Origin: Catenulispora sp. EB89
GTDB taxonomy: Bacteria; Actinomycetota; Actinomycetes; Streptomycetales; Catenulisporaceae
Assembly (NCBI RefSeq): GCF_041261445.1
Contig: NZ_JBGCCU010000016.1
Span: forward strand, 124,001-188,000
Reading direction: 5' to 3'
Length of the DNA: 64,000 nucleotides
The position numbers and the translations under genes are program-made. Below are positions 25,479 through 34,600 of the stretch, piece by piece (within the stretch, counting starts at the first letter, position 1; every line of letters begins with the position of its first letter). The notes beneath the pieces were generated by a model. That model was not told the origin of the DNA and did no database searches. It saw nothing but the letters and a program-made list of their open reading frames with translations.

Positions 25479-26252
25479 TCACGCCCCCGCGTTCGGCCCC
25501 ACGCTCGCGGTCGCGAGCACCCGGCGGGTCAGGTCGAAACTGGGCAGCACGCGCAAGGCTTCGTCGTGGAGGGACTGCAAAGCGGGGTCGTCGCCGGGCT
25601 CGAGGCTCGCCGCCTCGTCCCACAGCGCACGCTCGGTCGAACACCACTCCGGACGGTCCCGGACCTCGACGTCGACGAACCCGGCCTGCTTCAGGGCCGA
25701 CTCGGTGTCGACCACCCGAATCAGCTTCATGACACGCTCGTCGGTACGGTCGAGGGCTTCCCAGGTCGTGAGCGCGACGCGTCCGCCGGGGGCGAGCACG
25801 CGGTGGATCTCCTGGAACGACGCGACATCCGGCTTGAACTGGATCGAGTCGACACACACGACGGCGTCGACCGAAGCGGGCGGCAGGCCGGTGTCCGCGA
25901 GATCGCCGACCCGGAACTCGGCCTCGATGCCCCGCTGCCGCGCGAGCCCCCTGGCCTGCGTGATCGCCTCGCCGGAGAAGTCGACACCGGTCAGCGTCAC
26001 GCCGGTCCGCGCCGCGATCTCCAGGCCGTACCCGCCGCGTCCGCACGCGAGGTCCAGCAGCCGGTCCCCCGGCGCCAGCCGCAGGGCCTCGACCACCTCG
26101 GCCAGGCCGTCCCAGGCCAGCAGGCTCGACGACAGGACGTGCGCCGGCAGCCCCAGGAACCGCCGCTTGACCTCGTCCCCCGACGAGGTGACGGCCATGT
26201 TCGCGTACCACTGGTCGAAGTCCTCGGCCGACGGTGGCCGTCGCTCGCTCAT
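25479..26252 (-). CDS. Class I SAM-dependent methyltransferase
   Basis: 257 residues from the ATG at 26252 (GGAGG nine bases upstream); the frame stays open to 27098 but that part is antisense to the next gene. Motif I is LLDLACGRGGYGLEIA (about residue 66), then VDFSGEAITQAR (acidic loop), VDAVVCVDSIQF and the HRVLAPGGRVALTTWE post-motif. This is the ubiquitous Methyltransf_11/25 type for small molecules; the acceptor is unknown. It is divergent from the RibD/DHFR-like reductase gene. Confidence 0.88.
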   Translation of the reverse strand: MSERRPPSAEDFDQWYANMAVTSSGDEVKRRFLGLPAHVLSSSLLAWDGLAEVVEALRLAPGDRLLDLACGRGGYGLEIAARTGVTLTGVDFSGEAITQARGLARQRGIEAEFRVGDLADTGLPPASVDAVVCVDSIQFKPDVASFQEIHRVLAPGGRVALTTWEALDRTDERVMKLIRVVDTESALKQAGFVDVEVRDRPEWCSTERALWDEAASLEPGDDPALQSLHDEALRVLPSFDLTRRVLATASVGPNAGA

Positions 26253-26432
26253 CTCAACGTACCTCCATACCTCGGGCCGGTGACGCAAGCAGCCTACGAG
26301 GACGGTGCCGACTGGGCGACTCGGAAACGCCGCAGGCGATTTCCCGCCGACGCGGCGCGCCAAACCCCCTTTTGTCCCGTATCTCACTAAAGTCGGCGAG
26401 GTTGTATCCCAGCACAGCAAGGAGCCACCGCG

Positions 26433-27107
26433 ATGCCCCTGGTCCGCGTCCACAACTTCTCGATCTCCCTGGACGGTTTCGGAACCGGTGAGGACCAGAC
26501 TTTCGAGGCCCCGTTCGGCACCGCCGGCCAGCGGCTGACCAAGTGGTTCGTCGCCACCAGCACCTTCCGCGCCATGTTCGGCTCGGCCGGCGGCAGCCTC
26601 GGCGTCGACAACGCCTTCGCCGCCCGGTGGAACGCAGGGGTCGGCGCCGAGATCATGGGCCGCGCCAAGTTCGGACCGCAGACCGGCGCGTGGAAGGACG
26701 ACGACGACTGGAAGGGCTGGTGGGGCGCCGAGCCGCCGTTCCACACCCCGTGCTTCGTCCTGAGCCACCACCCGCACCCGCCGATCACGATGGAGGGCGG
26801 CACCAGCTTCCAGTTCCTCGACGCCACGCCCGAGGAGGCGCTGCGGGTCGCGCAGGAGGCGGCCGGCGATCTGGACGTGCGCATCGGCGGCGGGCCCACC
26901 ACGGTGCGGGAGTTCCTGGCCGCCGACCTGATCGACGAGATGCACCTGGCGGTCGTGCCGATCGTGCTGGGGCGCGGCGTCCGGCTCTGGGACGGGCTGG
27001 AGGGGGTCGAGGAGCGGTTCGACGTCGAGACGGTGGCGAGCCCGAGCGGCGTCGTGCATCTGACGTTCCGGCGGCGCCCCAGGACCGAGGCCGCGCACGG
27101 GGCCTAG
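26433..27107 (+). CDS. Dihydrofolate-reductase-fold protein (RibD C-terminal family)
   Basis: 224 residues with AAGGAG upstream. The start VRVHNFSISLDGFGTG and the later VRIGGGPTTVREFLAADLIDEMHLAVVPIVLGRGVRLWDGL match the RibD_C/DHFR-like reductases common in actinomycetes, NADPH-binding proteins of mostly unknown substrate. The ISLDGF and GGG segments are the nucleotide-binding landmarks. There is no riboflavin gene nearby, so a role in riboflavin synthesis is not supported. Confidence 0.88.
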   Translation: MPLVRVHNFSISLDGFGTGEDQTFEAPFGTAGQRLTKWFVATSTFRAMFGSAGGSLGVDNAFAARWNAGVGAEIMGRAKFGPQTGAWKDDDDWKGWWGAEPPFHTPCFVLSHHPHPPITMEGGTSFQFLDATPEEALRVAQEAAGDLDVRIGGGPTTVREFLAADLIDEMHLAVVPIVLGRGVRLWDGLEGVEERFDVETVASPSGVVHLTFRRRPRTEAAHGA

Positions 27108-27120
27108 CAGCCCTCTTAGG

Positions 27121-27138
27121 GGTGTACCTAGTTACACC
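27121..27138. promoter_or_regulatory. Short palindrome upstream of MMPL gene
   Basis: GGTGTA-CCTAGT-TACACC is an 18-bp inverted repeat with 6-bp arms, 105 bp upstream of the MMPL start, inside a short AT-richer leader. It has the size of a TetR- or MarR-type operator, but no such regulator is adjacent. Confidence 0.4.
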
Positions 27139-27242
27139 GTCAAGACACCACCTAGCCCTATGTCTCGCTGACCTGGTCTTTTCTACCTTTGAGGACGTAC
27201 CGGTGACCCACACCGGCGGTACCGGAGGGGGTAGGAGAGACG

Positions 27243-29591
27243 ATGGCTCGCGAACGCAGCGTCGCCGCCGCGCTAGGCGGCTGGAGCGCAAGGCATCGGA
27301 AGACGGCCGTGTTCGGCTGGCTCCTTTTCGTGGTTCTGGCGACGGTGGTCGGCGGGGCCGTCGGGCAGCAGGGGCTGACCGACGCGCAGAACGGCGTCGG
27401 TTCCTCGGCCCAGGCGCTGCAGATCCTGCAGAACGCCGGGCTGTCCGACCCGGCCTCGGAAATGGTGCTGGTGCACAGCGCTTCGCAGACCGCTGACGCG
27501 GCGTCGTTCCGGACGGCCGTGGACGCGGTCGTCTCCGGGGTTCAGGCCACCGGGCAGAGCGCGCCGATTCAGAGCCCTTACAGCGCCGGTCTGATCTCCA
27601 AGGACGGGCACTCGGCGCTGGTCATGTTCGACGTGGTCGGGGACCCCGACAAGGCCTCCGACCACGCGCAGCCGATCCTGGACGCGGTCGCGAAGGTCCG
27701 GGCGCAGCACCCTGACATGAAGTTCGACGAGTTCGGCGACACCTCGGGCCAGAAGTGGCTGAACGACTCGCTGGGCAAGGACTTCAAGCGCGCCGAGTGG
27801 ACCGCCGTTCCGCTGGCCTTCGGCATCCTGCTGGTCGCCTTCGGCGCGCTGCTCGCCGCCGTGCTCCCGGTGCTGCTGGCGGTGACCGCGTTCGTGGCCG
27901 CACTCGGGCTGCTCGACCTCGTCTCGCACGCCATCCCGGTGGCTTCGACCTCGACCTCGGTGATGCTGCTGATGGGCCTGGCGGTCGGCGTCGACTACTG
28001 CTTGTTCTACCTGCGCCGGGAACGCCAGGAGCGGGCAGCGGGACGGAGCCCGCAGGAGGCGCTGAGGGTCGCCGCGGCCACCTCCGGACACTCGGTGCTG
28101 GTCTCGGGCATCACGGTGATGGTCGCGATGGCCGGGATGTTCCTGACCGGGATGCACATCTTCGACGGCTTCGCGCTGGCGTCCATCCTGGTGGTGGCCA
28201 TCGCGATGCTCGGCTCGGTGACCGTGCTGCCGGCGCTGCTGTCGATGCTCGGCGACCGGATCGACTGGGGACGGCGTAAGAACCGGCGGCATCGGTCGGC
28301 CCGGCAGGCTGGTACGGCCTATCCGGCTGGCTCTGCTTACCCGGCTAGCTCTGCTTATCCGGCTGGCTCCGGTTACCCGGGCGGCCCGGCTCAGCCGGCC
28401 GGCTTGGCCCAGCCGGTCAGCCTGGACCAGCCGGCCGCTGTGAAGACCGGTCGCCTCTGGAACGCGACCATGGCCAAGGTGCTCAACCACCCCAAGTCCT
28501 TCGCCGCCCTCGCCGCCGCGGCGCTGGTCGTCCTCGCGATCCCGGCGCTGGGCATGAAGACGCAGTCCCTCGGCGTCAACCAGCTCCTGCCGTCCAGCAG
28601 CCCGCTGGTCCAGACGTACAACGAGATCAGCGCCGAGTTCCCGGCCAGCCCCTCGCCGGGCATGATCGTCGTGCAAACCCCTGATGTGGCGGCACCCGCC
28701 GTCACCCAGGCCGTGGAGGCGTTCAAGACCCAGGCCGCCGCGGCCGGCGCGCTCGGCTCCGGGCCGGTTCAGGTGACGCCGTACCCCGCGCAGCACGTCC
28801 TCAAGATCCTGTTCCCGGTCGCCGGCCGGGACGCGGACGCGCAGGCCGTCTCGGCGATCAGGAAGATCAGCGACACCATCGTCCCGCACACCTTCGGCGC
28901 CATCCCGCACACCACCGCGGCCACCGGCGGCTCGCTGGCCCTGAGCACCGACTTCAACCGCCAGCTGGACCGCAGTCTGCTGCCGGTGTTCGTGTTCGTG
29001 GTCTCCGTGACCTTCCTGCTCATGCTGTTCGCCTTCCGGAGCTGGGTGATCGCGGCGACGGCGATCGTGCTGAACCTGCTGTCCACGGCGGCTGCCTACG
29101 GAGTGATGGTCGCGGTCTTCCAGCACGGCTGGGGCGCGGGGCTGGTCGGCACGAAGCCCGTCGGCGCACTGGAGTCGTGGATCCCGCTGTTCGTGTTCGT
29201 GGTGCTGTTCGGCCTGAGCATGGACTACCACGTGTTCGTGGTCTCCCGGATCCGCGAGGCGCGCGAGCGCGGGCTGAGCACCAAGGACGCGGTCGCGCAC
29301 GGCCTGCGGGCCACCGCCGGCGCCATCACCAGCGCCGCGGCGATCATGGTGGCGGTGTTCGCGGTGTTCGGCACGCTCGACATGCAGGACTTCAAGCAGC
29401 TCGGCGTGGGGCTCGCGGTCGCGATCCTGCTGGACGCCACGGTGATCCGGGTGGTGCTGCTGCCGACGGTGATGATCCTGCTCGGCGAGCGCAACTGGCG
29501 CCGGGGGCGGCGGAGTGTGACGCTGCGGCCGGGGCTTCACCCGGAGGCCGTCGGTGGTCCGGTGCGGATCGAAGCCGGGCGTCAGCAGTAG
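27243..29591 (+). CDS. MMPL/RND-family membrane transporter
   Basis: 782 residues with AGGAGA before the ATG. The layout is classic: one membrane helix near residue 22, an extracellular loop (about 45-180), five helices, a cytoplasmic loop, then a second copy (helix near 425, loop to about 590, five helices). GLAVGVDYCLFYLRRERQE and GLSMDYHVFVVSRIREARERG are the paired Asp-containing TM4/TM10 motifs that carry protons. The central cytoplasmic loop holds a low-complexity run of AYPAGS-like units (about 357-385). MMPL proteins export lipids or lipophilic compounds. The gene is monocistronic, followed by a strong terminator. Confidence 0.92.
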   Translation: MARERSVAAALGGWSARHRKTAVFGWLLFVVLATVVGGAVGQQGLTDAQNGVGSSAQALQILQNAGLSDPASEMVLVHSASQTADAASFRTAVDAVVSGVQATGQSAPIQSPYSAGLISKDGHSALVMFDVVGDPDKASDHAQPILDAVAKVRAQHPDMKFDEFGDTSGQKWLNDSLGKDFKRAEWTAVPLAFGILLVAFGALLAAVLPVLLAVTAFVAALGLLDLVSHAIPVASTSTSVMLLMGLAVGVDYCLFYLRRERQERAAGRSPQEALRVAAATSGHSVLVSGITVMVAMAGMFLTGMHIFDGFALASILVVAIAMLGSVTVLPALLSMLGDRIDWGRRKNRRHRSARQAGTAYPAGSAYPASSAYPAGSGYPGGPAQPAGLAQPVSLDQPAAVKTGRLWNATMAKVLNHPKSFAALAAAALVVLAIPALGMKTQSLGVNQLLPSSSPLVQTYNEISAEFPASPSPGMIVVQTPDVAAPAVTQAVEAFKTQAAAAGALGSGPVQVTPYPAQHVLKILFPVAGRDADAQAVSAIRKISDTIVPHTFGAIPHTTAATGGSLALSTDFNRQLDRSLLPVFVFVVSVTFLLMLFAFRSWVIAATAIVLNLLSTAAAYGVMVAVFQHGWGAGLVGTKPVGALESWIPLFVFVVLFGLSMDYHVFVVSRIREARERGLSTKDAVAHGLRATAGAITSAAAIMVAVFAVFGTLDMQDFKQLGVGLAVAILLDATVIRVVLLPTVMILLGERNWRRGRRSVTLRPGLHPEAVGGPVRIEAGRQQ

Positions 29592-29607
29592 TCGACCGGA
29601 GTTGTAC

Positions 29608-29644
29608 AAAGTGCTCGGCTGGGATGACCCAGCCGAGCACTTTT
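29608..29644. terminator. Strong bidirectional intrinsic terminator
   Basis: AAAGTGCTCGGCTGGG (29608-29623) pairs perfectly over 16 bp with CCCAGCCGAGCACTTT (29628-29643) around an ATGA loop. A-rich and T-rich flanks give a U-run in both directions. It lies 17 bp after the MMPL stop and 74 bp after the TNT-protein stop on the other strand. Confidence 0.9.
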
Positions 29645-29717
29645 CGCTGCGATCAGATGGAGACGGCGGTCGTCGTATCGCTCCGACCGCTCCGATGGAT
29701 CCGATCGCTCCGACCGG

Positions 29718-30416
29718 TCAGCCGATCCGGCCCAGGTAGCCGTTGTTGACCAGCCACATCACGTTCAGCTGGGTCGGCGCCCCGGGCACGAGCTTGCTGT
29801 CCAGCTGGTACTGGAGGCCGCCGCCGGGCTGGGCGAACCACGCCGCGATCGGGCCGGCGTCCACGGTGAAGGGCTTCAGCACCTGGTAGTCGTGGTAGTT
29901 GCAGGTGGCGGCCGGGTTGCTGTCGAGGCTCTGCGGCGGGATGGAGCGTGCGGCGTAGGGGAGGCCTGCCGGCGCGAGGAAGGAGCCGTACTCGCTGCCG
30001 AAACGGTCCATGTCCGTACCGGGCGACACGGTGAGCTGGAACTCCAGCGGCTGGCCGTTGGGGGCTATCACGTAGCCGTTGTCCGGCGGGTAGTTCCAGC
30101 CGCCCGAGCCGCCGTTGGCCGCCGGGTTGTAGTAGGTCGCGAGGAACTGCGAGGCCGGCAGGTTGCCGGTGCGGCGGTAGCCGATCAGTTCGAAGCCCAC
30201 GGGGCCCCACACGGGCAACGTGTTCGGCCCCAGGCGGGGATCGCCGTCGAAGAAGTCCGAGGAACAGCTTTCAGCCAGGTTCGCGACCGACGCGACGGAG
30301 GCGCCGGCGGTGGACGCGGCGGATGTGGACGCGGCCGCGGCTGCGGGCACAGCGGCGGCGGCAAAGCCCACGGCCGCCAGGACGAGTGCCAGAAGGGTTC
30401 TACGCATGCGGATCAC
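29718..30416 (-). CDS. Secreted TNT-domain protein (predicted NAD+ glycohydrolase fold)
   Basis: 232 residues from a GTG at 30416 (AGG five bases upstream; an ATG at 30407 is the alternative). An Ala-rich Sec signal covers residues 1-30. The C-terminal part (about 110-230) matches the TNT domain: DRFGSEYGSFLAPAG (137-151), RSIPP (157-161), YHDYQVLKPFTVDAGPIAAWF (174-194) and GGGLQY with Gln202, then WLVNNGYL. In Mycobacterium tuberculosis CpnT this domain cleaves NAD+, and a glutamine of the GGG-x-QY-type strand is needed (from memory). Two cysteines could form a disulfide. It stands alone; no immunity gene is recognisable nearby. It may be an antibacterial or anti-eukaryotic toxin, or a housekeeping secreted variant. 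Confidence 0.75.
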   Translation of the reverse strand: MIRMRRTLLALVLAAVGFAAAAVPAAAAASTSAASTAGASVASVANLAESCSSDFFDGDPRLGPNTLPVWGPVGFELIGYRRTGNLPASQFLATYYNPAANGGSGGWNYPPDNGYVIAPNGQPLEFQLTVSPGTDMDRFGSEYGSFLAPAGLPYAARSIPPQSLDSNPAATCNYHDYQVLKPFTVDAGPIAAWFAQPGGGLQYQLDSKLVPGAPTQLNVMWLVNNGYLGRIG

Positions 30417-30605
30417 AGAAGCCTGATACGGCCCGGCCGTCAATGACCCAGGGGGCCGACATCACTCGAAAGACGTCACCAAGACGCACCGCGACTAGGG
30501 GAAAACACCCCCGCCAGGTCTTGCGACCCGGACACCCCCGAGGCAGCATCACCCGTGAACCAGAGCCCTGAAACAGGATCCTGACTCACACCCCCGGGAG
30601 CCACC

Positions 30606-30968
30606 ATGTCCACAACCCGCCGCCGGACGCGCCACGCCACCGTCCCGCTCGCCGCACTCCTCACCGCCGCCGCGTTCAGTGTCGCCACCCCGGCGCACGC
30701 CTCCGCCCTGTACGCCACAGCGACCTGCTCCAGCAGCGGAGGCGGCCATTTCGTGTGCGTCGCCACAGTGACCGGCGGAACGGCGCCCTATGCGTATTCC
30801 TGGACCCCCATCTACGACGCGGCCATCAGGAGCGGAGCCAACAGCCAGGTCGTGATCGGCCTGTGCGACGTCAACCACCAGGCGGTGCTGGGCCTCACCG
30901 TGACCGATAGCACCGGCGCCACCTGGAACACCACCGGCGGGCTCGACTGCTCCGGGATAGCCCCGTAG
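30606..30968 (+). CDS. Small secreted cysteine-rich protein, paralogue of the one at 5591-5962
   Basis: 120 residues, with the start ATG preceded by GGGAG. Signal peptide residues 1-32 (RRRTRHATVPLAALLTAAAF, ending AHA). The mature part has cysteines spaced C-x9-C-x35-C-x27-C, the same first two spacings as the protein at 5591, with shared FxC, V-x-GG-x-x-P and V-T-D-S-x-G positions. The pattern suggests a small disulfide-bonded beta-sandwich. Function unknown. It lies divergent from the TNT-protein gene. Confidence 0.75.
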   Translation: MSTTRRRTRHATVPLAALLTAAAFSVATPAHASALYATATCSSSGGGHFVCVATVTGGTAPYAYSWTPIYDAAIRSGANSQVVIGLCDVNHQAVLGLTVTDSTGATWNTTGGLDCSGIAP

Positions 30969-31498
30969 CCCGGGACAGCCTCGCAAAACGTCACTCGGCG
31001 ACGTCACGCCCGTGTGGCAGGCGCCAGCTCGGAAGATAGCGCAGCTAATCACCGCTGGGGCGAGCCGGCGTGCTCCAGGTGGTCCGCTGACGCCGGTAGT
31101 TGTTGCGGCGGCGCCGATGGTGGTGGTGCCGTCAGTGGCCTGACGCTACCCCCGCACCGACTTGATCGGTAGATACCGGACAACCGCGCCCGGCCGAGTC
31201 CCGGCCGGGCGCGCTGCGTGCACCGAAGTCTTCGACGATCTTCCGGTTCCCCGCCATCTCCGGTTCACGGAAGAGCCTTGATCGCCGCGCCTACTAGAAC
31301 GCGAAAGTTGTACAGCCAACTTGGGCGCAACGAGATGGCATCCCATGTCGTGAGCCGGAGTTCCGCCATGCCGCGGCCCCGAAGCCGCACCGCCACCCGG
31401 CAGGTGCCCCGACTGAGCCGGTGACGTCCCCGCCTCCACGAACGCGGCGGGCCGCGGCGGTCGCCTCCGAGCGTCCAAGTCCTCTGTCAGGAGATTTC
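30969..31498. other. Intergenic region (530 bp) before phospholipase C
   Basis: I see no gene here. A GC-rich hairpin (31185-31195 with 31203-31213) lies about 220 bp after the small protein and could be a terminator. The last 200 bp should hold the phospholipase promoter. Frames that cross the region have no ribosome-binding site and no family resemblance. Confidence 0.45.
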
Positions 31499-33598
31499 AT
31501 GATCCATAATTCGAACGTCCCCGACACCGACACCGCCGGCGGCGCCACCCGCCGCCGCTTCCTGCAGGGCTCCGGCGTGGTCGCCGGGTCGCTCGCGCTC
31601 GGCGGGATCGCCGGGGCCGGCAGTGCGCAGGCCGCTGTCGGCGCTGACGCCGCGACCGGCCGGGTCGCTCTGCCGCGCGGCTTCAAGGGCGACATGTCCG
31701 ACCTGAAGCACGTCGTCATCCTGATGCAGGAGAACCGGTCGCTGGACCACTACTTCGGCGCGTTCCCCGGCGTGCGCGGCTTCAATGACAAGCAGGCGCT
31801 GCGCTTCCAGGACGGCACCAGCGTCTTCCAGCAGAAGGACGCCGCCGGCCGGGTCGTGACGCCGCAGGTCGACGACGGCGCGTGGGGCAACGACCACGGC
31901 GCCTGGGGCGACGTGAACCACCGCAAGTGGGACCTGTGGGTGCAGCACAACGGCGCCAGCTGCATGAACTACCACAGCAGCGCCTACATGGGCTTCTACC
32001 ACTCGGTCGCGGCGCAGTACACGATCGCCGACCAGAACTTCTGCTCCGAGTTCGGCCCGACCGACCCCAACCGCAAGTACCTGTGGAGCGGCACCTCCAA
32101 CAGCGAGACCGGCAACACCGACGAGTCCAACTACTCGCGCCCCTGGATCACCGTCGCCGAGCAGCTCCAGCAGGTCGGCATCGACTGGCGCCTGTACTCC
32201 GACAACAGCGGCAACGGCCGGCAGGGATACGTCAGCAGCTGGATCGGCGACTACGGCGACAACGAGCTGAAGTACTTCAAGGGCTTCGAGCCGGCCGGCC
32301 TGCCCGCCGACGACCCCAAGCTGAAGCCCGGCACCGGCCTGATCTGGCGCGGCAACGCCGCCTACTACGCCGGCAGCACCACGCCGAACGACGACTCCGA
32401 CGCGAACCTCGACGCCGTCCTGAAGAACCTGCACGACGCCTGCCAGCCCGGCGCGGAGCACCCGCTGCCCGCGGTCTCGTGGATCGTCGCCCCCTACGGC
32501 TGGTCCGAGCACCCCGGCGCCGACACCATGCACGGCGAGCGCTACACCAAGAAGGTGCTCGACATCCTGCAGAGCAACCCCGACATCTGGAACCACACGC
32601 TGTTCATCCTCAACTACGACGAGAACGACGGGAAGTTCGACCACGTGCTCCCGCCGTGGCCCGAGCTGGGCACCGCGCACGAGTACGCCGGCGGCTACCC
32701 CCTCGGCTTCGGCCCGCGGGTGCCGATGCTGCTGGTGTCGCCGTGGACCCGCGGCGGGCACGTCGCCTCGGAGGTCTTCGACCACACCTCGACGATCAGG
32801 TTCCTCGAAGTCTGGGCGGCCTCGCTGGGCAAGCCGTTCACCTGCCCCAACATCAGCGACTGGCGCCGCTCCATCGCCGGCGACCTGACCAGCGCCATCG
32901 ACTTCGCCCACCCGCAGCCGGGCCCGGCGACCTTCCCGGACCCGCTGGCCGAGAAGCCGGTGTCGATCACCGCCGACCACATGACGCCGCGCGCGCTGAG
33001 CTTCCAGCCGCACGCCACGCTGTCGGAGGACCGGAAGGCGGGCACGGTCACCGCGACGATGACGCTGGCCGGCGGCCCGGCGGGCAAAGCCGTGAGTTTC
33101 CAGGCCTTCCCCGACAAGTACCAGCCGTTCTCCAGCACGCCGTTCACGGTCACGGCGAAGAACTCGCGCACGTACGTCTGGAACGCGAAGGCCAACGACG
33201 GCAAGTACGCGTTCTCGATCTACGCCAACGACGGGTTCGTACGCTCCTTCGCCGGGCAGCTCGCGCCGGCCGGCAAGCACGACGGCGGGCTCCCGCGCGT
33301 GCAGGTGGATCTGGTCCGGGGCCACGGCAACGGACACCACGGCAAGAGCCAGGGCGAGGTGAAGCTCACGCTGCACAACGACGGCACGAAGCGGGTGAAG
33401 TACACGCTGACCGCCAACGACTACGTCGGCGACACACGGCACGTCTCGGTCGCGCCCGGCGAAACGCGGGTCGTGACGTGGCCGACGCAGGAGGGCTACT
33501 ACGACGTGGTCCTCACAGCCGACAGCGACGCGGCCTGGACGCAGCGCTACGCCGGCCGCGTCGCCACTGCGGAAAAGAAGTCGCACTGGCACGACTAG
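31499..33598 (+). CDS. Phosphocholine-type phospholipase C, Tat-exported
   Basis: 699 residues from the ATG at 31499 (AGGAG six bases upstream). The N-terminus has a Tat motif, TRRRFLQG (residues 17-24), before a hydrophobic stretch ending GSAQA. The phosphoesterase domain (about 65-470) begins HVVILMQENRSLDHYFGAFPGVRGF, the usual metal-binding start of bacterial phospholipases C (E and N ligands), with FCSEFGPTDPNRKYLWSG, FILNYDENDGKFDHVLPP and WTRGGHVASEVFDHTS as further conserved blocks. Two C-terminal DUF756-type domains follow (about 500-690). It hydrolyses phosphatidylcholine or related lipids outside the cell, often for phosphate supply. The stop is only 15 bp from the convergent end of the biosynthetic operon. 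Confidence 0.93.
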   Translation: MIHNSNVPDTDTAGGATRRRFLQGSGVVAGSLALGGIAGAGSAQAAVGADAATGRVALPRGFKGDMSDLKHVVILMQENRSLDHYFGAFPGVRGFNDKQALRFQDGTSVFQQKDAAGRVVTPQVDDGAWGNDHGAWGDVNHRKWDLWVQHNGASCMNYHSSAYMGFYHSVAAQYTIADQNFCSEFGPTDPNRKYLWSGTSNSETGNTDESNYSRPWITVAEQLQQVGIDWRLYSDNSGNGRQGYVSSWIGDYGDNELKYFKGFEPAGLPADDPKLKPGTGLIWRGNAAYYAGSTTPNDDSDANLDAVLKNLHDACQPGAEHPLPAVSWIVAPYGWSEHPGADTMHGERYTKKVLDILQSNPDIWNHTLFILNYDENDGKFDHVLPPWPELGTAHEYAGGYPLGFGPRVPMLLVSPWTRGGHVASEVFDHTSTIRFLEVWAASLGKPFTCPNISDWRRSIAGDLTSAIDFAHPQPGPATFPDPLAEKPVSITADHMTPRALSFQPHATLSEDRKAGTVTATMTLAGGPAGKAVSFQAFPDKYQPFSSTPFTVTAKNSRTYVWNAKANDGKYAFSIYANDGFVRSFAGQLAPAGKHDGGLPRVQVDLVRGHGNGHHGKSQGEVKLTLHNDGTKRVKYTLTANDYVGDTRHVSVAPGETRVVTWPTQEGYYDVVLTADSDAAWTQRYAGRVATAEKKSHWHD

Positions 33599-33613
33599 GC
33601 CGACCTGCGACGG

Positions 33614-34600
33614 TCAGTCGAAGAGCACCGGGCTGAAGCCGCCGACCTTCGCGAAGACACGCGCAGCGTCGGCGGCTTCGGCGACGGTCACGCCGGAGAA
33701 CGCCAGACGCAACGCGGCGGTCGGCGTCCGGAACGCGGCGCCCGGGGAGGCCTGGACGCCTTCGTCGGCGAGCCGGCGCAGCGCGGTCAGCTCGTCCATG
33801 GTCGGGTGAGCGAGAGTGAGGTGCGGAGAGTTCCCCTGCCACTCGGGCGTGCCGATGAGGTATTGGAGGAAGGACCGCTTGGCATCGAGCGTGGCCTCGA
33901 CGAGGTCCGATCGCAGGGCATTGACGGTCTGAGCGTCCAGGAAGCGAGCCCAGCCACGTTGCCAGGCGGTCGGCGGGCCGTCGCTGGTCAGGGGGCGCGC
34001 GATCGACGCGATGTCCGGGGCGACGAACCAGCCGAGGCGGACGCCCGGACCGGCGAGCTTCGCGAGGGAGGTGACGGTCCACGCGCCCTCGGGAACGGGG
34101 CCGAGCCTCTTGCTCGCGAACCAGCGATAGACCTCGTTGATCACGACCGGTGTACCGGCGGCGATGCGGTCGGTCAGCACACTGATCTCGGCCGGGCCGA
34201 GGCTGCGGCCATCAGGGTTGCGGAAGGGGCTGGTCAGCCACAGCGGAACGGTCTGCGGCGCGGCGCCAAGATCCGACCACGCCCGAGCCTCGACCGATCC
34301 CACGATCTCCGGGATGTCAGAGAACGTCGGTGCCTCGACGGCCATCGCCGGGAGCGCGCCCGCACCGCCACGCACCGCCACCGCCCAAGCCGTGGCGAAC
34401 TGCCGCACCCCGCCGGTGACCACCGTCCGCTCCGGCGGCGCACCGAACAGCTCGGCCAACCTCTCGCGCAGCTCCGGTTCGCCGAACGGCGCCGGGCCGC
34501 GCCACCACTCGGGCGTGCGGAAGGCCTCCTCCTGGCACCGAGCGAAGCGCTGCGCCAGGCGAAGGGACCAGAAGCGGGGCGGGCCCGTCAGGTCGATCAT
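33614..34600 (-). CDS. PLP-dependent aminotransferase (fold type I, class I/II)
   Basis: 328 residues from the ATG at 34600, which overlaps the previous stop as ATGA. It is shorter than typical class I/II enzymes (about 380-400). The PLP lysine is in VTSLAKLAGPGVRLGWFVA, matching the SxxK-x5-R-x-G pattern; INEVYRWF carries the usual Asp/Tyr region with Glu in place of Asp, and LTSPFRNPDGRSL matches the SPxNPTG motif. The C-terminal RLAFSG holds the arginine that binds a carboxylate. It is the last gene of the nine-gene operon and probably adds or removes an amino group on the precursor. Confidence 0.85.
   Translation of the reverse strand: MIDLTGPPRFWSLRLAQRFARCQEEAFRTPEWWRGPAPFGEPELRERLAELFGAPPERTVVTGGVRQFATAWAVAVRGGAGALPAMAVEAPTFSDIPEIVGSVEARAWSDLGAAPQTVPLWLTSPFRNPDGRSLGPAEISVLTDRIAAGTPVVINEVYRWFASKRLGPVPEGAWTVTSLAKLAGPGVRLGWFVAPDIASIARPLTSDGPPTAWQRGWARFLDAQTVNALRSDLVEATLDAKRSFLQYLIGTPEWQGNSPHLTLAHPTMDELTALRRLADEGVQASPGAAFRTPTAALRLAFSGVTVAEAADAARVFAKVGGFSPVLFD

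Noticed and set aside
26433..27107. Riboflavin biosynthesis reductase (RibD)
   Set aside because: Only the generic DHFR-like/RibD C-terminal fold is visible. There is no deaminase domain and no riboflavin gene nearby.
31185..31213. Strong terminator after the small secreted protein
   Set aside because: The hairpin is GC-rich but lies over 200 bp from the stop and has no U-tract, so I mention it only as a possibility.
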